From Desulfocarbo sp964620595 (GTDB lineage: Bacteria; Desulfobacterota; Desulfarculia; Desulfarculales; Desulfarculaceae), in assembly GCA_964620595.1 (NCBI GenBank), contig CAZUHP010000015.1, forward strand, positions 1 through 64,000: 64,000 nt of DNA, in the 5' to 3' direction. Positions 1 to 8,846 of the stretch are shown here, in pieces. The notes below the pieces were generated by a model that was not told where the DNA came from, did no database searches, and saw nothing but the letters and a program-made list of their open reading frames with translations. A program made the translations under genes and the position numbers. Numbering within the stretch: position 1 is the first letter of the stretch; every line of letters starts with the position of its first letter.

Positions 1-65
1 GTCGCCCCCCCCGTCGCCCCCCCCGTCGCCCGCGCTCTCGACCCCTGCCGCCCCCCCGTCGCCTT
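1..65. repeat. 12-bp-period C-run repeat inside the cheA linker
   Basis: Two perfect 12-bp units (GTCGCCCCCCCC) at 1-12 and 13-24 plus a partial third, then degenerate copies to 65. In the cheA frame each unit reads Ser-Pro-Pro-Pro. The period is a multiple of three, as in the other coding copies of this repeat family in the window. Confidence 0.8.
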
Positions 66-1324
66 CGGGACTTACCACCGCCGCCACCCTGGCTCCGGCC
101 CAAGGCGCCCGGGCGGGCCTGCCCAAGTTGACCGCCGCCTCGGCGGTCAAACCGTCCCCCTCCATCCGGGTGGACACGGACAAGCTGGACAAGCTGATGA
201 ACCTGGTGGGCGAGTTGGTGATCGGAGTGGCCCGGGTCAACCAGTTGAGCGAGGAGGAGCAACTCGAAGAAGAACACAATGAGCTGGCCGCCGCGATCGA
301 GGCCCTAGGCCACATCTCCCACGAGCTGCAAGAACAGGTCATGCAGGTGCGCATGGTCCCGGTGGAGGGCGCCTTCAACCGCTTCCAGCGCGTGGTGCGC
401 GACCTGGCCGCAGAGCTGGGCAAGAAGATCCGCCTGCAAATGAGCGGCACTGAAACCGAGCTGGACAAGAACATCATCGAGCAGATCATCGACCCCCTCA
501 AGCACCTTGTCCGCAACAGCGCGGATCACGGCTTGGAGCCGCCGGCAGAGCGCCTGGCCGCGGGCAAGCCGGAGACCGGCACCATCTGGCTGAGGGCCTA
601 CCAGCAGGAGGGGATGATATTCATCGAGGTGGCGGATGACGGCCGGGGTATCGACCGCCAGGAGGTGCTGGCCGTGGCACTGGAACAGGGCCTGGCCGAC
701 CCCGAGGCCGTGTACAGCGATGCCGAGGTGTTCTCCTTCATGTTCCAGCCGGGTTTCTCCACTGCCGCGGAGGTCTCCCGGGTGTCGGGCAGGGGGGTGG
801 GCCTGGACGTAGTGCGCCGGAACATAGAGGCCCTGCGGGGCTCGGTGGAGGTGGAGAGCACCCCGGGCCAGGGCTCCACCTTCCGCGTCAAGCTGCCGCT
901 CACCCTGGCCATCATCGAGGGAATGACCGTGCGGGTGGGCGAGGAGATACTCACCCTGCCCCTGCTCTCCATCCTGGAATCCCTCCGCCCCCGGCCCGAG
1001 GACCTGGAGTGCGTGGAGGGCCGCGGCGAATTGATCTCGGTGCGCGGGGAATACCTCCCCCTGGTGCGGTTGCACAAGGTGTTCGGCCTGCCCACCGAAT
1101 GCACCGACCCCACCCAGGCCATGGTGGTGATCATCGAAAGCGTGAGCAAGCGCTTCGGAATCCTGGTGGACGACATCCTGGGCCAGCAGCAGGCGGTCAT
1201 CAAGAGCCTGGAGCGGAACTACCAGAAGGTGGAAGGCATCGCCGGCGCCACCATCCTGGGCGACGGCAGGGTGAGCCTGATCCTGGACATACACGGCCTG
1301 GAAAAGTTGGCCTTTGCCAGTTAG
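2..1324 (+). CDS. cheA: Chemotaxis histidine kinase CheA, C-terminal part (cut by left edge)
   Basis: The reading frame is open from base 2, so the N-terminus, including any phosphotransfer P1 domain, lies outside the window; the TTG at 128 is internal. Visible in order: a Pro/Ser-rich linker (about 2-170), the P3 dimerisation helices (IRVDTDKLDKLMNLVGELV), the P4 HATPase with N-box HLVRNSADHG, G1 box DDGRGID and G2 box GRGVGLDVV, then a C-terminal P5/CheW-like domain from about base 915. CheA autophosphorylates in response to chemoreceptors and passes phosphate to CheY and CheB receivers. It leads a chemosensory cluster with an HPt-CheW gene, cheD and cheB. The family is certain; the domain content upstream is unknown. 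Confidence 0.95.
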   Translation, partial: SPPPSPPPSPALSTPAAPPSPSGLTTAATLAPAQGARAGLPKLTAASAVKPSPSIRVDTDKLDKLMNLVGELVIGVARVNQLSEEEQLEEEHNELAAAIEALGHISHELQEQVMQVRMVPVEGAFNRFQRVVRDLAAELGKKIRLQMSGTETELDKNIIEQIIDPLKHLVRNSADHGLEPPAERLAAGKPETGTIWLRAYQQEGMIFIEVADDGRGIDRQEVLAVALEQGLADPEAVYSDAEVFSFMFQPGFSTAAEVSRVSGRGVGLDVVRRNIEALRGSVEVESTPGQGSTFRVKLPLTLAIIEGMTVRVGEEILTLPLLSILESLRPRPEDLECVEGRGELISVRGEYLPLVRLHKVFGLPTECTDPTQAMVVIIESVSKRFGILVDDILGQQQAVIKSLERNYQKVEGIAGATILGDGRVSLILDIHGLEKLAFAS

Positions 1325-1348
1325 GGGGCGACGGGGGGGCGGGGGGGC
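1325..1348. repeat. G-run repeat directly after the cheA stop
   Basis: G-tracts of four to seven separated by CGAC or C begin at the base after the cheA TAG. This is the opposite-strand version of the C-run repeat in the cheA linker. The rest of 1325-1456 holds a short GGATACCA direct repeat and no gene that I can support. Confidence 0.6.
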
Positions 1349-1456
1349 AAAGGATACCAGGATACCAGGCGCGAGGCGCGCGCCTGGGAGGCATCACCAC
1401 GGCGCCCTGGAACGGTTCCAGGGAGCCCGCCGGTCTCAGCCGGCACGGAGTCAGCC

Positions 1457-2860
1457 ATGGGCGTGTTCGATGACTTGATTCCAGAGTACACAGCCGAATC
1501 CAGCCCTCTGCTGCACACCATAGAGGCCGGGCTCTTGCAGGTGGAAAGCGGCGAGGAGGAGGAAGCAGCCCAAACCATCTTTCGGGCTATCCACTCCATA
1601 AGGGGCGGCGCCGCCCTGTTGGGGCTGACCAAGATCGAGCGCCTGGCCCGCAGGATGGAGGACCTGCTGCGCCTCATCTGCAACGGGGACCTGGAGCCGG
1701 TCCAGCCGGTCACCGATGCGCTCCTCCAATCACTGGACGTGCTGGCCAGCCTGTTCGCGCGGATGGAGGAGCACCAGAGCATTGACATCGAAGGCCCCAT
1801 CCGCGCCCTGGAAGCCGCCCTCAACGCGGCGGTGGACCCGGAGATCAAAAAGGATTTCCGCAAGGTGGACCTCGCCACCTCTCCCGCCGGCCTGCCCGAT
1901 TTCGAGCTGAGCGCCTACTCCCTCAAGGGCAAACTCGACCAGGGCAACCTGTACTACCTGCACCTGGATCTCGGCCGCCTGGAGGCACGCGGGCTCACCC
2001 CTGTCCACCTGGTCCAGGAGATGCTCTCGGTGGGCGAGATCCTGGACTCCAGGCTCAACCTGCCCGCGACCTCTCCCCCGCCGGGGCGTGACCAGGGCAT
2101 ATCCTTTGACATCCTTTACTACACGGTGCTGGAGGAGGACCTCTTGCAGGCTGCCTTGCGCCTGGATGGCGGCGAGGTCCATCTGCTCGGCCCCCAAGAC
2201 CTGGGGCTGGCCGACCCGGCCGAGACCGAGCCGGCCCCGGCTCCGGCCCAAATGCAACCGGCCGCAACCCCGCCGGAGCCCAGGCCCCAGCCTGCGCCCT
2301 CCGCGCCCCCTGCGCCACCCGCGCCCCCCGCGTCCCCCTCGCCCCCCGCGCCCCCCTCGCCCCCCTCGCCCCCCCCAGCGGCGGTGGCGACATCCCTGCC
2401 CGAAGAGTCTCCCCCGGAGTCCCCGGTCGGCGAGTACCTCACCTTTACCCTGGGCGAGGAAAACTACGGGGTGGATATCCTCTCGGCGCGGGAGATCATG
2501 GCCCTGCCCCGCCTGACCAGGCTGCCCCGCTCGCCCCGTTACCTGCTGGGGGTGATGAACCTGCGGGGCATGGTGGTGCCGGTGATGGACCTGCGCCTGC
2601 GCCTGGGCCTCCCCGCCCGCACGGACAGCGAGCCGGTGGTGATGGTGCTCAAGGTGAACGACAAGTACCTGGGCGTAGTGGTGGACGCGGTCACCGACGT
2701 GATCGAGGTGAAAGAGTCCCAGGTGCAGGAGCCACCGGACTTCGCCGGCCCGGTCGACCGCGAACACCTGCGTGGCCTGTATCGCCACCAAGGACGGCTT
2801 ATCGTACTGCTGGAGCTGGACCAGCTACTTTCGTTCAAGGGCCAGGCCGATGCCGCCTGA
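1457..2860 (+). CDS. HPt-CheW hybrid protein (CheA-like without kinase core)
   Basis: 467 residues. Residues 1-110 form a CheA P1-type HPt domain with the phospho-accepting His46 in AIHSIRGGAALLGL. Residues about 150-260 resemble a CheA P2-like region. Residues 260-315 are a Pro/Ala/Ser linker encoded by a 9-bp repeat. Residues 325-460 are a CheW/P5 domain (YLTFTLGEENYGVDI). The P3 dimerisation and P4 ATPase domains are absent, so it cannot autophosphorylate; I infer that it is a phosphotransfer and scaffold partner for the adjacent CheA. ATG at 1457 follows a weakly purine-rich stretch. It lies 132 bp after cheA in the same direction. Confidence 0.85.
   Translation: MGVFDDLIPEYTAESSPLLHTIEAGLLQVESGEEEEAAQTIFRAIHSIRGGAALLGLTKIERLARRMEDLLRLICNGDLEPVQPVTDALLQSLDVLASLFARMEEHQSIDIEGPIRALEAALNAAVDPEIKKDFRKVDLATSPAGLPDFELSAYSLKGKLDQGNLYYLHLDLGRLEARGLTPVHLVQEMLSVGEILDSRLNLPATSPPPGRDQGISFDILYYTVLEEDLLQAALRLDGGEVHLLGPQDLGLADPAETEPAPAPAQMQPAATPPEPRPQPAPSAPPAPPAPPASPSPPAPPSPPSPPPAAVATSLPEESPPESPVGEYLTFTLGEENYGVDILSAREIMALPRLTRLPRSPRYLLGVMNLRGMVVPVMDLRLRLGLPARTDSEPVVMVLKVNDKYLGVVVDAVTDVIEVKESQVQEPPDFAGPVDREHLRGLYRHQGRLIVLLELDQLLSFKGQADAA
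2303..2376. repeat. 9-bp-period C-run repeat in the HPt-CheW linker
   Basis: Eight consecutive 9-bp units of the form (G/T)CGCCCCCC with one or two changes, encoding Ala-Pro-Pro or Ser-Pro-Pro triplets. The period keeps the reading frame. The last unit has eight C instead of six. Confidence 0.85.
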
Positions 2861-3024
2861 GAGCCTCCAGCCGGGAGGCATCTCCCGCGCTCCACCTTGA
2901 GCGGAAGCCACCCGCACCCTGGCCGGGAAAAAGGTCTTCATGCACGAATCTCTCGCCGTACTCGAGCGGGTCGGCTATATGTTAGGGGGCTGCTGCGAGT
3001 CCTTGCCGACAAGGAGACATCTCC

Positions 3025-3651
3025 ATGCCCGGGCAGGCGGAAACACATACCAGCCAACTTGAGGGGCCCATGGTCAGGCGCTTTCACTCCAAGCTCAAAC
3101 GCCCCATGATCATCATCCAGCCGAGCGAGTATTACGTCACCGAGCAGGACGAGATCATAGCCACCATATTGGGTTCTTGCGTCAGCGTGTGCCTGAAAGA
3201 CGAAACCAACGGCATCGGCGGCATGAACCATTTCATGCTGCCCGGCGACTTCAGCGTGGACCAGGACTTCCAGAGCCAGAATGCCCGCTATGGCATGTAC
3301 GCCATGGAGCTTCTGATCGGGGATATCATCAAGCGAGGCGGTGACCGCAGCAACCTTACGGCCAAGGTCTTTGGCGGCGGTCATGTGCTGCCCGCGGTGG
3401 CCCCCACCAAGGATTCGGTACCCTCCACCAACCTCAAATTCATCCGCTCGTTCCTCGCCATGGAGGGCATCAAGGTGCTGAAAAGCGACGTGGGCGGAAC
3501 CTGCGGCCGCAAGGTGCTCTACCTGCCCGCCTCGGGCAGGGTGCTGCTCAAGAGGTTGCTGCGGCCCACGGACAAGGTGGCCTCCCGCGACCGCCGCTAC
3601 CGGTCGCGCCTGGCGCGGGAAATGGACAAGGAAGACCTGACCCTGTTCTGA
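3025..3651 (+). CDS. cheD: Chemoreceptor glutamine deamidase CheD
   Basis: 208 residues. CheD deamidates glutamines on methyl-accepting chemotaxis proteins and can bind CheC/CheY. The catalytic set is visible: Thr47 and Cys52 in ATILGSCVSVCL, and His69 in GGMNHFMLP. The start is supported by GGAG seven bases upstream of ATG 3025; a later ATG at 3070 would leave the catalytic domain intact. Bases 2861-3024 upstream show no gene. The cluster has cheD and cheB but no cheR in view, so the methyltransferase must be elsewhere. Confidence 0.93.
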   Translation: MPGQAETHTSQLEGPMVRRFHSKLKRPMIIIQPSEYYVTEQDEIIATILGSCVSVCLKDETNGIGGMNHFMLPGDFSVDQDFQSQNARYGMYAMELLIGDIIKRGGDRSNLTAKVFGGGHVLPAVAPTKDSVPSTNLKFIRSFLAMEGIKVLKSDVGGTCGRKVLYLPASGRVLLKRLLRPTDKVASRDRRYRSRLAREMDKEDLTLF

Positions 3652-3757
3652 TTCGACGCCCGGGAGCCGCCCCGGCCGGCAGGGTCTGGCCCTGGGCTGG
3701 GCAAGGTTTTATCATAGATTAGAAGCGCCCCGGCCGACCGCAAGGGGAGACAGCAGC

Positions 3758-4852
3758 ATGGCGCGCAGCCCCATAAAAGTGATGGTGGTGGACGACTCGG
3801 CCACGATCCGGGAATTTTTGCGTGGTGCCCTGTCGCAAGGGGGGGACATAGAGGTGGTGGCCTCGGTGCCCGATCCCTACTTCGCGCGGGACAAGCTCAC
3901 CCAGCAACGGCCGGATGTCATCATCCTGGACGTGGAAATGCCGCGCATGGACGGCCTTACCTTCCTGGAAAAGCTCATGGCCGCCCACCCCACCCCGGTG
4001 GTGATGTTCTCGGTGCATACCAAGGAAGGGGCCCAGTCCACCTTCAAGGCGCTGGCCCTGGGGGCGGTCGATTTCGTGGCCAAGCCCACCAGCAACCTGA
4101 GCGAGCGGCTGGAAGAGGTCGCGGACGAGTTGGTGGCCAAGGTGCGCGCCGCGGCCGGGGCCAAGGTGTATCATCGCGTCCCCACCGGCATCCTATCGGC
4201 CCCCTCCAAGGTGCAGGTGGAACAGGTGGTGGCGCTCACCAAGCCGCCCCCCCGGCCGGGCGGCCCCATGGTGGTGTTGATGGGAGCCTCCACCGGCGGC
4301 ACCGTGGCCCTGGAACAGGTACTCTCCTGTCTGCCGGCCGACAGCCCGCCCATCGCCATCGTGCAGCACATGCCCGAGCACTTCACCGAGGCCTTTGCCC
4401 AACGGCTCGACGGTTGTTGCCGGATCAGCGTGAGCGAGGCCCGGGACCAGGAGCCGCTCCTGCCCGGCCAGGCGGTCATTGCGCCGGGCGGCTCTCACCT
4501 GCTGCTGGAAGAGGCGGAGGCGGGCTACCGGGTGCGGGTCAAGGAAGGCCCCCCGGTCAACCGCCACCGCCCCAGCGTGGACGTGTTGTTCCGCTCCGGC
4601 GTGAGCAGCGCCGGGCCCAACGCGGTGGCGGTGATCATGACCGGCATGGGCGACGACGGGGTGAGGGGGCTCCAGGACCTGCACGAGGCAGGCGCCCTGA
4701 CCATCGCCCAGCACGAGGCCAGTTGCACGGTCTACGGCATGCCCCGGGCGGCGGTAGAGGCGGGCGCGGTGGACCGGGTGTTGCCCCTGGAGCACATCGC
4801 GCCTCTCATCATGGGCTTGTGGAGCCAAGACCAGGAGCGCGCTGCCAAATGA
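3758..4852 (+). CDS. cheB: Chemotaxis response regulator / protein-glutamate methylesterase CheB
   Basis: 364 residues. Residues 5-120 are a receiver with Asp58 (ILDVEMPRMDG); residues 170-355 are the methylesterase domain. The triad is Ser178 (GASTGG), His204 (QHMPEHFT) and Asp300 (MTGMGDDG), with the same 26 and 96 residue spacings as the characterised Salmonella enzyme. It removes receptor methyl groups and can deamidate Gln when phosphorylated by CheA. GGGGAG lies 10 bases upstream of the ATG. Its TGA overlaps the ATG of the next gene (ATGA), indicating translational coupling. Confidence 0.96.
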   Translation: MARSPIKVMVVDDSATIREFLRGALSQGGDIEVVASVPDPYFARDKLTQQRPDVIILDVEMPRMDGLTFLEKLMAAHPTPVVMFSVHTKEGAQSTFKALALGAVDFVAKPTSNLSERLEEVADELVAKVRAAAGAKVYHRVPTGILSAPSKVQVEQVVALTKPPPRPGGPMVVLMGASTGGTVALEQVLSCLPADSPPIAIVQHMPEHFTEAFAQRLDGCCRISVSEARDQEPLLPGQAVIAPGGSHLLLEEAEAGYRVRVKEGPPVNRHRPSVDVLFRSGVSSAGPNAVAVIMTGMGDDGVRGLQDLHEAGALTIAQHEASCTVYGMPRAAVEAGAVDRVLPLEHIAPLIMGLWSQDQERAAK

Positions 4853-6030
4853 AAGCCTTGAACCAACAAGACGCCCTCTGGCGCACCCCTCCCGTCATCC
4901 TCATCGTGGACGACGCCCGCATCAACCGGGAGCTGCTCCGCCTGAGCCTCTCCCACCATGGCTACAAGTTCCTCATGGCCGCCAACGGCCAGGAGGCCAT
5001 GGACCTCCTGGCTTCCCATCCTGAGGTGGACCTGATCCTGCTGGACTTGGTGATGCCCGAGGTGGACGGGTTCGCCTTCCTGCGCTGGCGGGCCAAAAGG
5101 CCCGAGATGCAGTCCGTGCCGGTCATCGTCAACTCCGGCCTGGACGACTTCGGTTCCATCGCCCGGGCGCTGACCATGGGCGTGTATGACTACTTCACCA
5201 AGCCCCTCAAGAAAGACGACCTGGAAATCGTACTGCCCCTCAAGATACGCAATGCGGTCACCGCCCGCCGCCTCATGGCCGAAACCCAGCGCCAGAACGA
5301 GGCCATGCGCCGCGAACTGGAGATGGCCGCACGCTACCAGAAATTCCTCCTGCCCCACAAGGCCGACCTGCCCGGCGCCCGGGTGAGCTTCCTGTTCGAA
5401 CCATGCGGCGAGGTGGGCGGCGACTACTTCGACTTCCTGGAGCTGCCCGAAAACAAGCTGGGGTTCGTGGTGGCCGACGTATCCGGCCACGGGGTGCCCT
5501 CGGCCATGACCGCCTCCATCATCAAGGCGCTGCTGCCCGGCTACCTGGCCCGCTCCCTCTCGCCGGCCAAGGCATTCATCGCCTTGAACGACGACCTCTG
5601 GAGCCTCACCCCGGAAGACGTATTCGTGACCGCCTTTGCCGCGCTCTACGACCCTGGCCAGGCCCGCCTCACCTGGTGCCTGGCCGGCCACCCGCCGCCG
5701 CTATACCTGCCCCAACAGGGCGGAGTGGAAGCGCTCACCGCCGAGTCCCTGTTCCTGGGCGTGTTCGAGTCGGACAATCCCCTGTTGGAGATGCAGGACC
5801 ACAGCATGGACCTGCGCCCTGGCGACCGCCTGGCCCTGTACACCGATGGTCTCACCGAGGCGCCCGACGCCGAGGGGACCCTGTATGGCCAAAAGCGGCT
5901 GGAGCGCGTCCTGGCCCAGCACCGGCACCAGGACCTGGAAGACCTGCGCCAGTTGGTCTGGCAGGACCTGCGTGACCATGTGCAGGGCGAGTTCCCTGAC
6001 GACGTGGCCTTTATCCTGGTGGATTTTTGA
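4849..6030 (+). CDS. Receiver-PP2C (RsbU/SpoIIE-type) serine phosphatase
   Basis: 393 residues from the ATG that overlaps the cheB stop. Residues 15-130 are a receiver with Asp66 (LLDLVMPEVDG). A short coiled linker leads to a PPM/SpoIIE phosphatase domain from about residue 175, with metal-binding GGDYFDF, DVSGHGVPSA and YTDGLTEA. Such proteins dephosphorylate STAS-domain anti-sigma antagonists in partner-switching systems. Immediately followed by a receiver-HATPase kinase, so the two probably oppose each other on one STAS target. No STAS protein is visible in the window. Phosphorylation by the neighbouring CheA is an inference from synteny. Confidence 0.9.
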   Translation: MKALNQQDALWRTPPVILIVDDARINRELLRLSLSHHGYKFLMAANGQEAMDLLASHPEVDLILLDLVMPEVDGFAFLRWRAKRPEMQSVPVIVNSGLDDFGSIARALTMGVYDYFTKPLKKDDLEIVLPLKIRNAVTARRLMAETQRQNEAMRRELEMAARYQKFLLPHKADLPGARVSFLFEPCGEVGGDYFDFLELPENKLGFVVADVSGHGVPSAMTASIIKALLPGYLARSLSPAKAFIALNDDLWSLTPEDVFVTAFAALYDPGQARLTWCLAGHPPPLYLPQQGGVEALTAESLFLGVFESDNPLLEMQDHSMDLRPGDRLALYTDGLTEAPDAEGTLYGQKRLERVLAQHRHQDLEDLRQLVWQDLRDHVQGEFPDDVAFILVDF

Positions 6031-6031
6031 C

Positions 6032-6889
6032 ATGTCCGAATTCCGCTATCCCCCTGGCGACGCATCCACCGCCCGGCTGCTGGTGGTGGACGACGAAGAA
6101 TCCGTATTGGACATGCTCTCCCGCTTCCTGACCCGCAAGGGCTACCTGGTCACCACGGCGACGAATGGGCGCACCGCCCTGGAACTGTTCCGCGACCAGC
6201 CCTTCGACCTGGTACTTTCTGATGTACGCATGCCCGTCATCACCGGCCTGCAACTCCTGCGGGCAGTAAAGGACATCAACCCCCGGGTGCCGGTGATCCT
6301 GATCAGCGGGTACGGCGACGTGGAGACCGTGGTGCAGGCCCTCAAGAACGGAGCCGAGAACTTCCTGTCCAAGCCGCTCAAGATGAGTCTCTTGGAGCGG
6401 GTGCTGGAGCAGGCCCTGGCCATCTCTTGCATCCGTCCCGGCGCCACCCAATTGCAGACCGACCTGTGCCAGATCACCCAGATCAAGGTGGCCAGCCGCT
6501 CGGAGTACATCACCGAGGTAGTCTACCAGATCTCGCTCAGCGCGGTGGCGGTGGGGTTCGCGGAGTACGACCTGGACAACAACCTGAAGCTGGCCCTGGT
6601 GGAGGCATTGACCAACGCCATGGAACACGGTAACGGTTGGGACCAGAACAAGTTGGTAAAGGTGGAGGCCAAGTTGCGGCGGGAATCCTTGGAGGTGACC
6701 ATCGAAGACCAGGGTTCTGGCTTCGACTTCAGCCATTGCCAGGACCCCACCAGTGACGAGAACCTGCTCAGCGAACGGGGCCGGGGCATCTTTTTGATGC
6801 AGGCCATCATGGACCAGGTTGAGTTCACTCCGCCCGGCAACCGCGTAACCATGACAAAGCATCGCCTTCCCGGCAAGGAACGGACCTGA
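6032..6889 (+). CDS. Receiver-HATPase (RsbW/SpoIIAB-like) regulator
   Basis: 285 residues; ATG 6032 lies one base after the preceding TGA. Residues 14-130 are a receiver with Asp64 (LSDVRMP). Residues 165-280 are an HATPase_c_2 domain of the anti-sigma-factor kinase type: N-box EALTNAMEHGN, G1 DQGSGFDF, G2 GRGIFLMQ. No histidine-kinase dimerisation domain is seen, so this is a serine-kinase/anti-sigma-like module, not a sensor kinase. Likely the kinase arm of the partner switch whose phosphatase arm is the gene upstream. Confidence 0.88.
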   Translation: MSEFRYPPGDASTARLLVVDDEESVLDMLSRFLTRKGYLVTTATNGRTALELFRDQPFDLVLSDVRMPVITGLQLLRAVKDINPRVPVILISGYGDVETVVQALKNGAENFLSKPLKMSLLERVLEQALAISCIRPGATQLQTDLCQITQIKVASRSEYITEVVYQISLSAVAVGFAEYDLDNNLKLALVEALTNAMEHGNGWDQNKLVKVEAKLRRESLEVTIEDQGSGFDFSHCQDPTSDENLLSERGRGIFLMQAIMDQVEFTPPGNRVTMTKHRLPGKERT

Positions 6890-6893
6890 CCCT

Positions 6894-7418
6894 GTGACCA
6901 CTCCCCGTATTCCCCGTTTTTGCCACCAGTGCGGCGGCCGGCTGGTGCAGTGCAGCTCTGACCAGGGCGGACCGCCCTTTGTGTGCAGCTTCTGCGGCCA
7001 GAAGTTCTACCTGGATCCCAAGGTGGCGGTGGCCGCGGTGGTTCGCCAGGACGACGGCCGGGTGGTGCTCCTGAGGCGGGCCCAACGCGACAGCGGCTTT
7101 GGCCGCTGGATACTGCCCGGAGGCCACGTGGACCGCGGCGAGGTGGTGGAGGAGGCGGCCCTGCGCGAGGTGGCCGAGGAAACCGGGCTCCAGGTGGAGC
7201 TGGAGCGGCTGCTGGGCGTGTACACCTACCCCGGCAACCCGGTGGTGCTCATCGTGTACCTGGCCCGGCCGGTGGGCGGCCGGCCCACCCCTGGCCGCGA
7301 GGCCCTGGAACTGAAGGCGTTTGCGCCGGCCGAGATTCCCTGGGACCAGTTGGGCTTTCCCTCCACCGGCCACGCCCTCAAGGACCTGCTGGCCCTTTTC
7401 CCGCCCAGCGGCGATTGA
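6894..7418 (+). CDS. Nudix hydrolase with N-terminal zinc ribbon
   Basis: 174 residues, GTG start four bases after the previous stop. Residues 9-38 hold a CxxC...CxxC zinc ribbon (CHQCGG and CSFCGQ). The Nudix box (GGHVDRGEVVEEAALREVAE, then ETG) follows in residues 79-101. Zinc-ribbon Nudix proteins include NADH pyrophosphatase-like and ADP-ribose pyrophosphatase-like enzymes; the substrate cannot be read from sequence. It is the last gene of the chemosensory run by spacing but has no evident functional tie to it. Confidence 0.88.
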   Translation: MTTPRIPRFCHQCGGRLVQCSSDQGGPPFVCSFCGQKFYLDPKVAVAAVVRQDDGRVVLLRRAQRDSGFGRWILPGGHVDRGEVVEEAALREVAEETGLQVELERLLGVYTYPGNPVVLIVYLARPVGGRPTPGREALELKAFAPAEIPWDQLGFPSTGHALKDLLALFPPSGD

Positions 7419-7517
7419 GGCCCGGCCCGCCCCGCCCTGCTCCCTATGCCCTTGCGGCCCAGGGCGGGCAGTGGTAATTATGCTGAGTCACGGCCGGCCC
7501 CACACCCGGAGAGGATA

Positions 7518-8810
7518 ATGAAGCTAGCGCCAGAAAAAATCGCGGACCTGAGCCCCCAGCGGAGGGAGAGCATCCTGCGCCGCTCCATGGAGGACATATC
7601 CTCGGTCTACGAATCGGTGCGCGCCATCCTCGAGCGGATCCGCACCCAGGGCGACGAGCCCAACCTGGCCCAGCATCGCGAACTCAAGCCCGATCTCACG
7701 CCGGCCGACTTCAGGGTGCAGCCGGAAGAGATCCAGGCCGCCTATGACCAGGTGCCGCCCGCGGTGGTGGATGCCTTGCAAAAGGCCGCCGTCAACATCC
7801 GCACCTTCCACGCCGCCCAGATGGAGCGCCCCATGTGGCAGATGCAGGTGGCGCCGGGCATCTGGGCCGGCCGCAAGCACACGCCCCTGGATGCGGTGGG
7901 CTGTTATGTGCCGGGCATGCGCGCGGTCTACCCCTCCACCGCCCTGATGACCACCCTGCCCGCCCTGGTGGCCGGGGTGAAGCGGGTGGTGGTGTGCACT
8001 CCGCCCGATGTGGGGCTCAAGGCCAACCCCTACACCCTGGTGGCCTGCGACATCGCCGGGGTGAAGGAAATCTACAAGCTGGGTGGGCCCTGGGCAGTGG
8101 GCTCCCTGGCCTACGGCACCCCGGCGGTGCCCCGGGTGGACAAGATCGTGGGGCCGGGCAACAAGTACGTCACCGCGGCCAAGATGCTGGTCTTCGGCGT
8201 GGTGGACATCGACTCCCCGGCCGGGCCTTCGGAGGCGCTGATCCTGGCCGACGCCACGGCCAACCCCCGCTGGCTGGCCCTGGACTTCCTCTCCCAGGTG
8301 GAGCACGACCCCGACTCGGCGGCAGTGCTGGTCACCGACGACATGGACCTGGCCCAGGCGGTCTGTGACGAGATCGCCCGGCTCTACCCCGAGCTGCCCC
8401 GCCAGGAGATACTGGAGCAGGCCGGCCGCTACTGCGCGGTTCTGGTGGCCGCGGACATGGCCCAGGCCGTGGAGTTCACCAACCAGTACGCGGCCGAGCA
8501 CCTGCAGATCGTTACCCGGGACCCCTTCCTGACCCTGCAGGAGATCCGCCACGCCGGTTCCATCTTCCTGGGGCCCTGGGCCCCGGTGCCGGTGGGTGAC
8601 TACGCCTCGGGCACCAACCACGTGCTGCCCACCGGCCAGGGCGCGCGGGCCTTCAGCGGGCTCAGCGTGGATGATTTCATCAAGAAACCCACCTTCCAAT
8701 ACCTGAGCCGCGAGGGCCTGGCCTCCCTGGCCGACACGGTGGAGACCCTGGCCACGGCCGAAGGCCTTCCCATCCACGCCATGACGGTGAAGGCGCGGCT
8801 GAAGGACTGA
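7518..8810 (+). CDS. Histidinol-dehydrogenase-family NAD oxidoreductase (HisD or paralogue)
   Basis: 430 residues from ATG 7518, with GGAGAGG four bases upstream. Family signatures are intact: nucleotide-binding region GPGNKYVTAAK, Gln/His zinc ligands in FLSQVEHDPDSA, the Glu-His pair in YAAEHLQI, GDYASGTNHVLPTG, and the C-terminal His in GLPIHAMT. HisD oxidises histidinol to histidine in two NAD-dependent steps. No other histidine-biosynthesis gene is nearby and a terminator follows, so this may be the genome's only hisD away from an operon, or a paralogue such as a sulfopropanediol dehydrogenase. The family is sure; the substrate is not. Confidence 0.85.
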   Translation: MKLAPEKIADLSPQRRESILRRSMEDISSVYESVRAILERIRTQGDEPNLAQHRELKPDLTPADFRVQPEEIQAAYDQVPPAVVDALQKAAVNIRTFHAAQMERPMWQMQVAPGIWAGRKHTPLDAVGCYVPGMRAVYPSTALMTTLPALVAGVKRVVVCTPPDVGLKANPYTLVACDIAGVKEIYKLGGPWAVGSLAYGTPAVPRVDKIVGPGNKYVTAAKMLVFGVVDIDSPAGPSEALILADATANPRWLALDFLSQVEHDPDSAAVLVTDDMDLAQAVCDEIARLYPELPRQEILEQAGRYCAVLVAADMAQAVEFTNQYAAEHLQIVTRDPFLTLQEIRHAGSIFLGPWAPVPVGDYASGTNHVLPTGQGARAFSGLSVDDFIKKPTFQYLSREGLASLADTVETLATAEGLPIHAMTVKARLKD

Positions 8811-8846
8811 GCGCCGGCCCGGCCGGTCCCCTGAGAAGCATGATCC

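Noticed and set aside
128..1324. TTG at 128 as the cheA start
   Set aside because: The frame is open to the left edge and a CheA starting there would lack its HPt and linker; the gene is simply truncated by the window.
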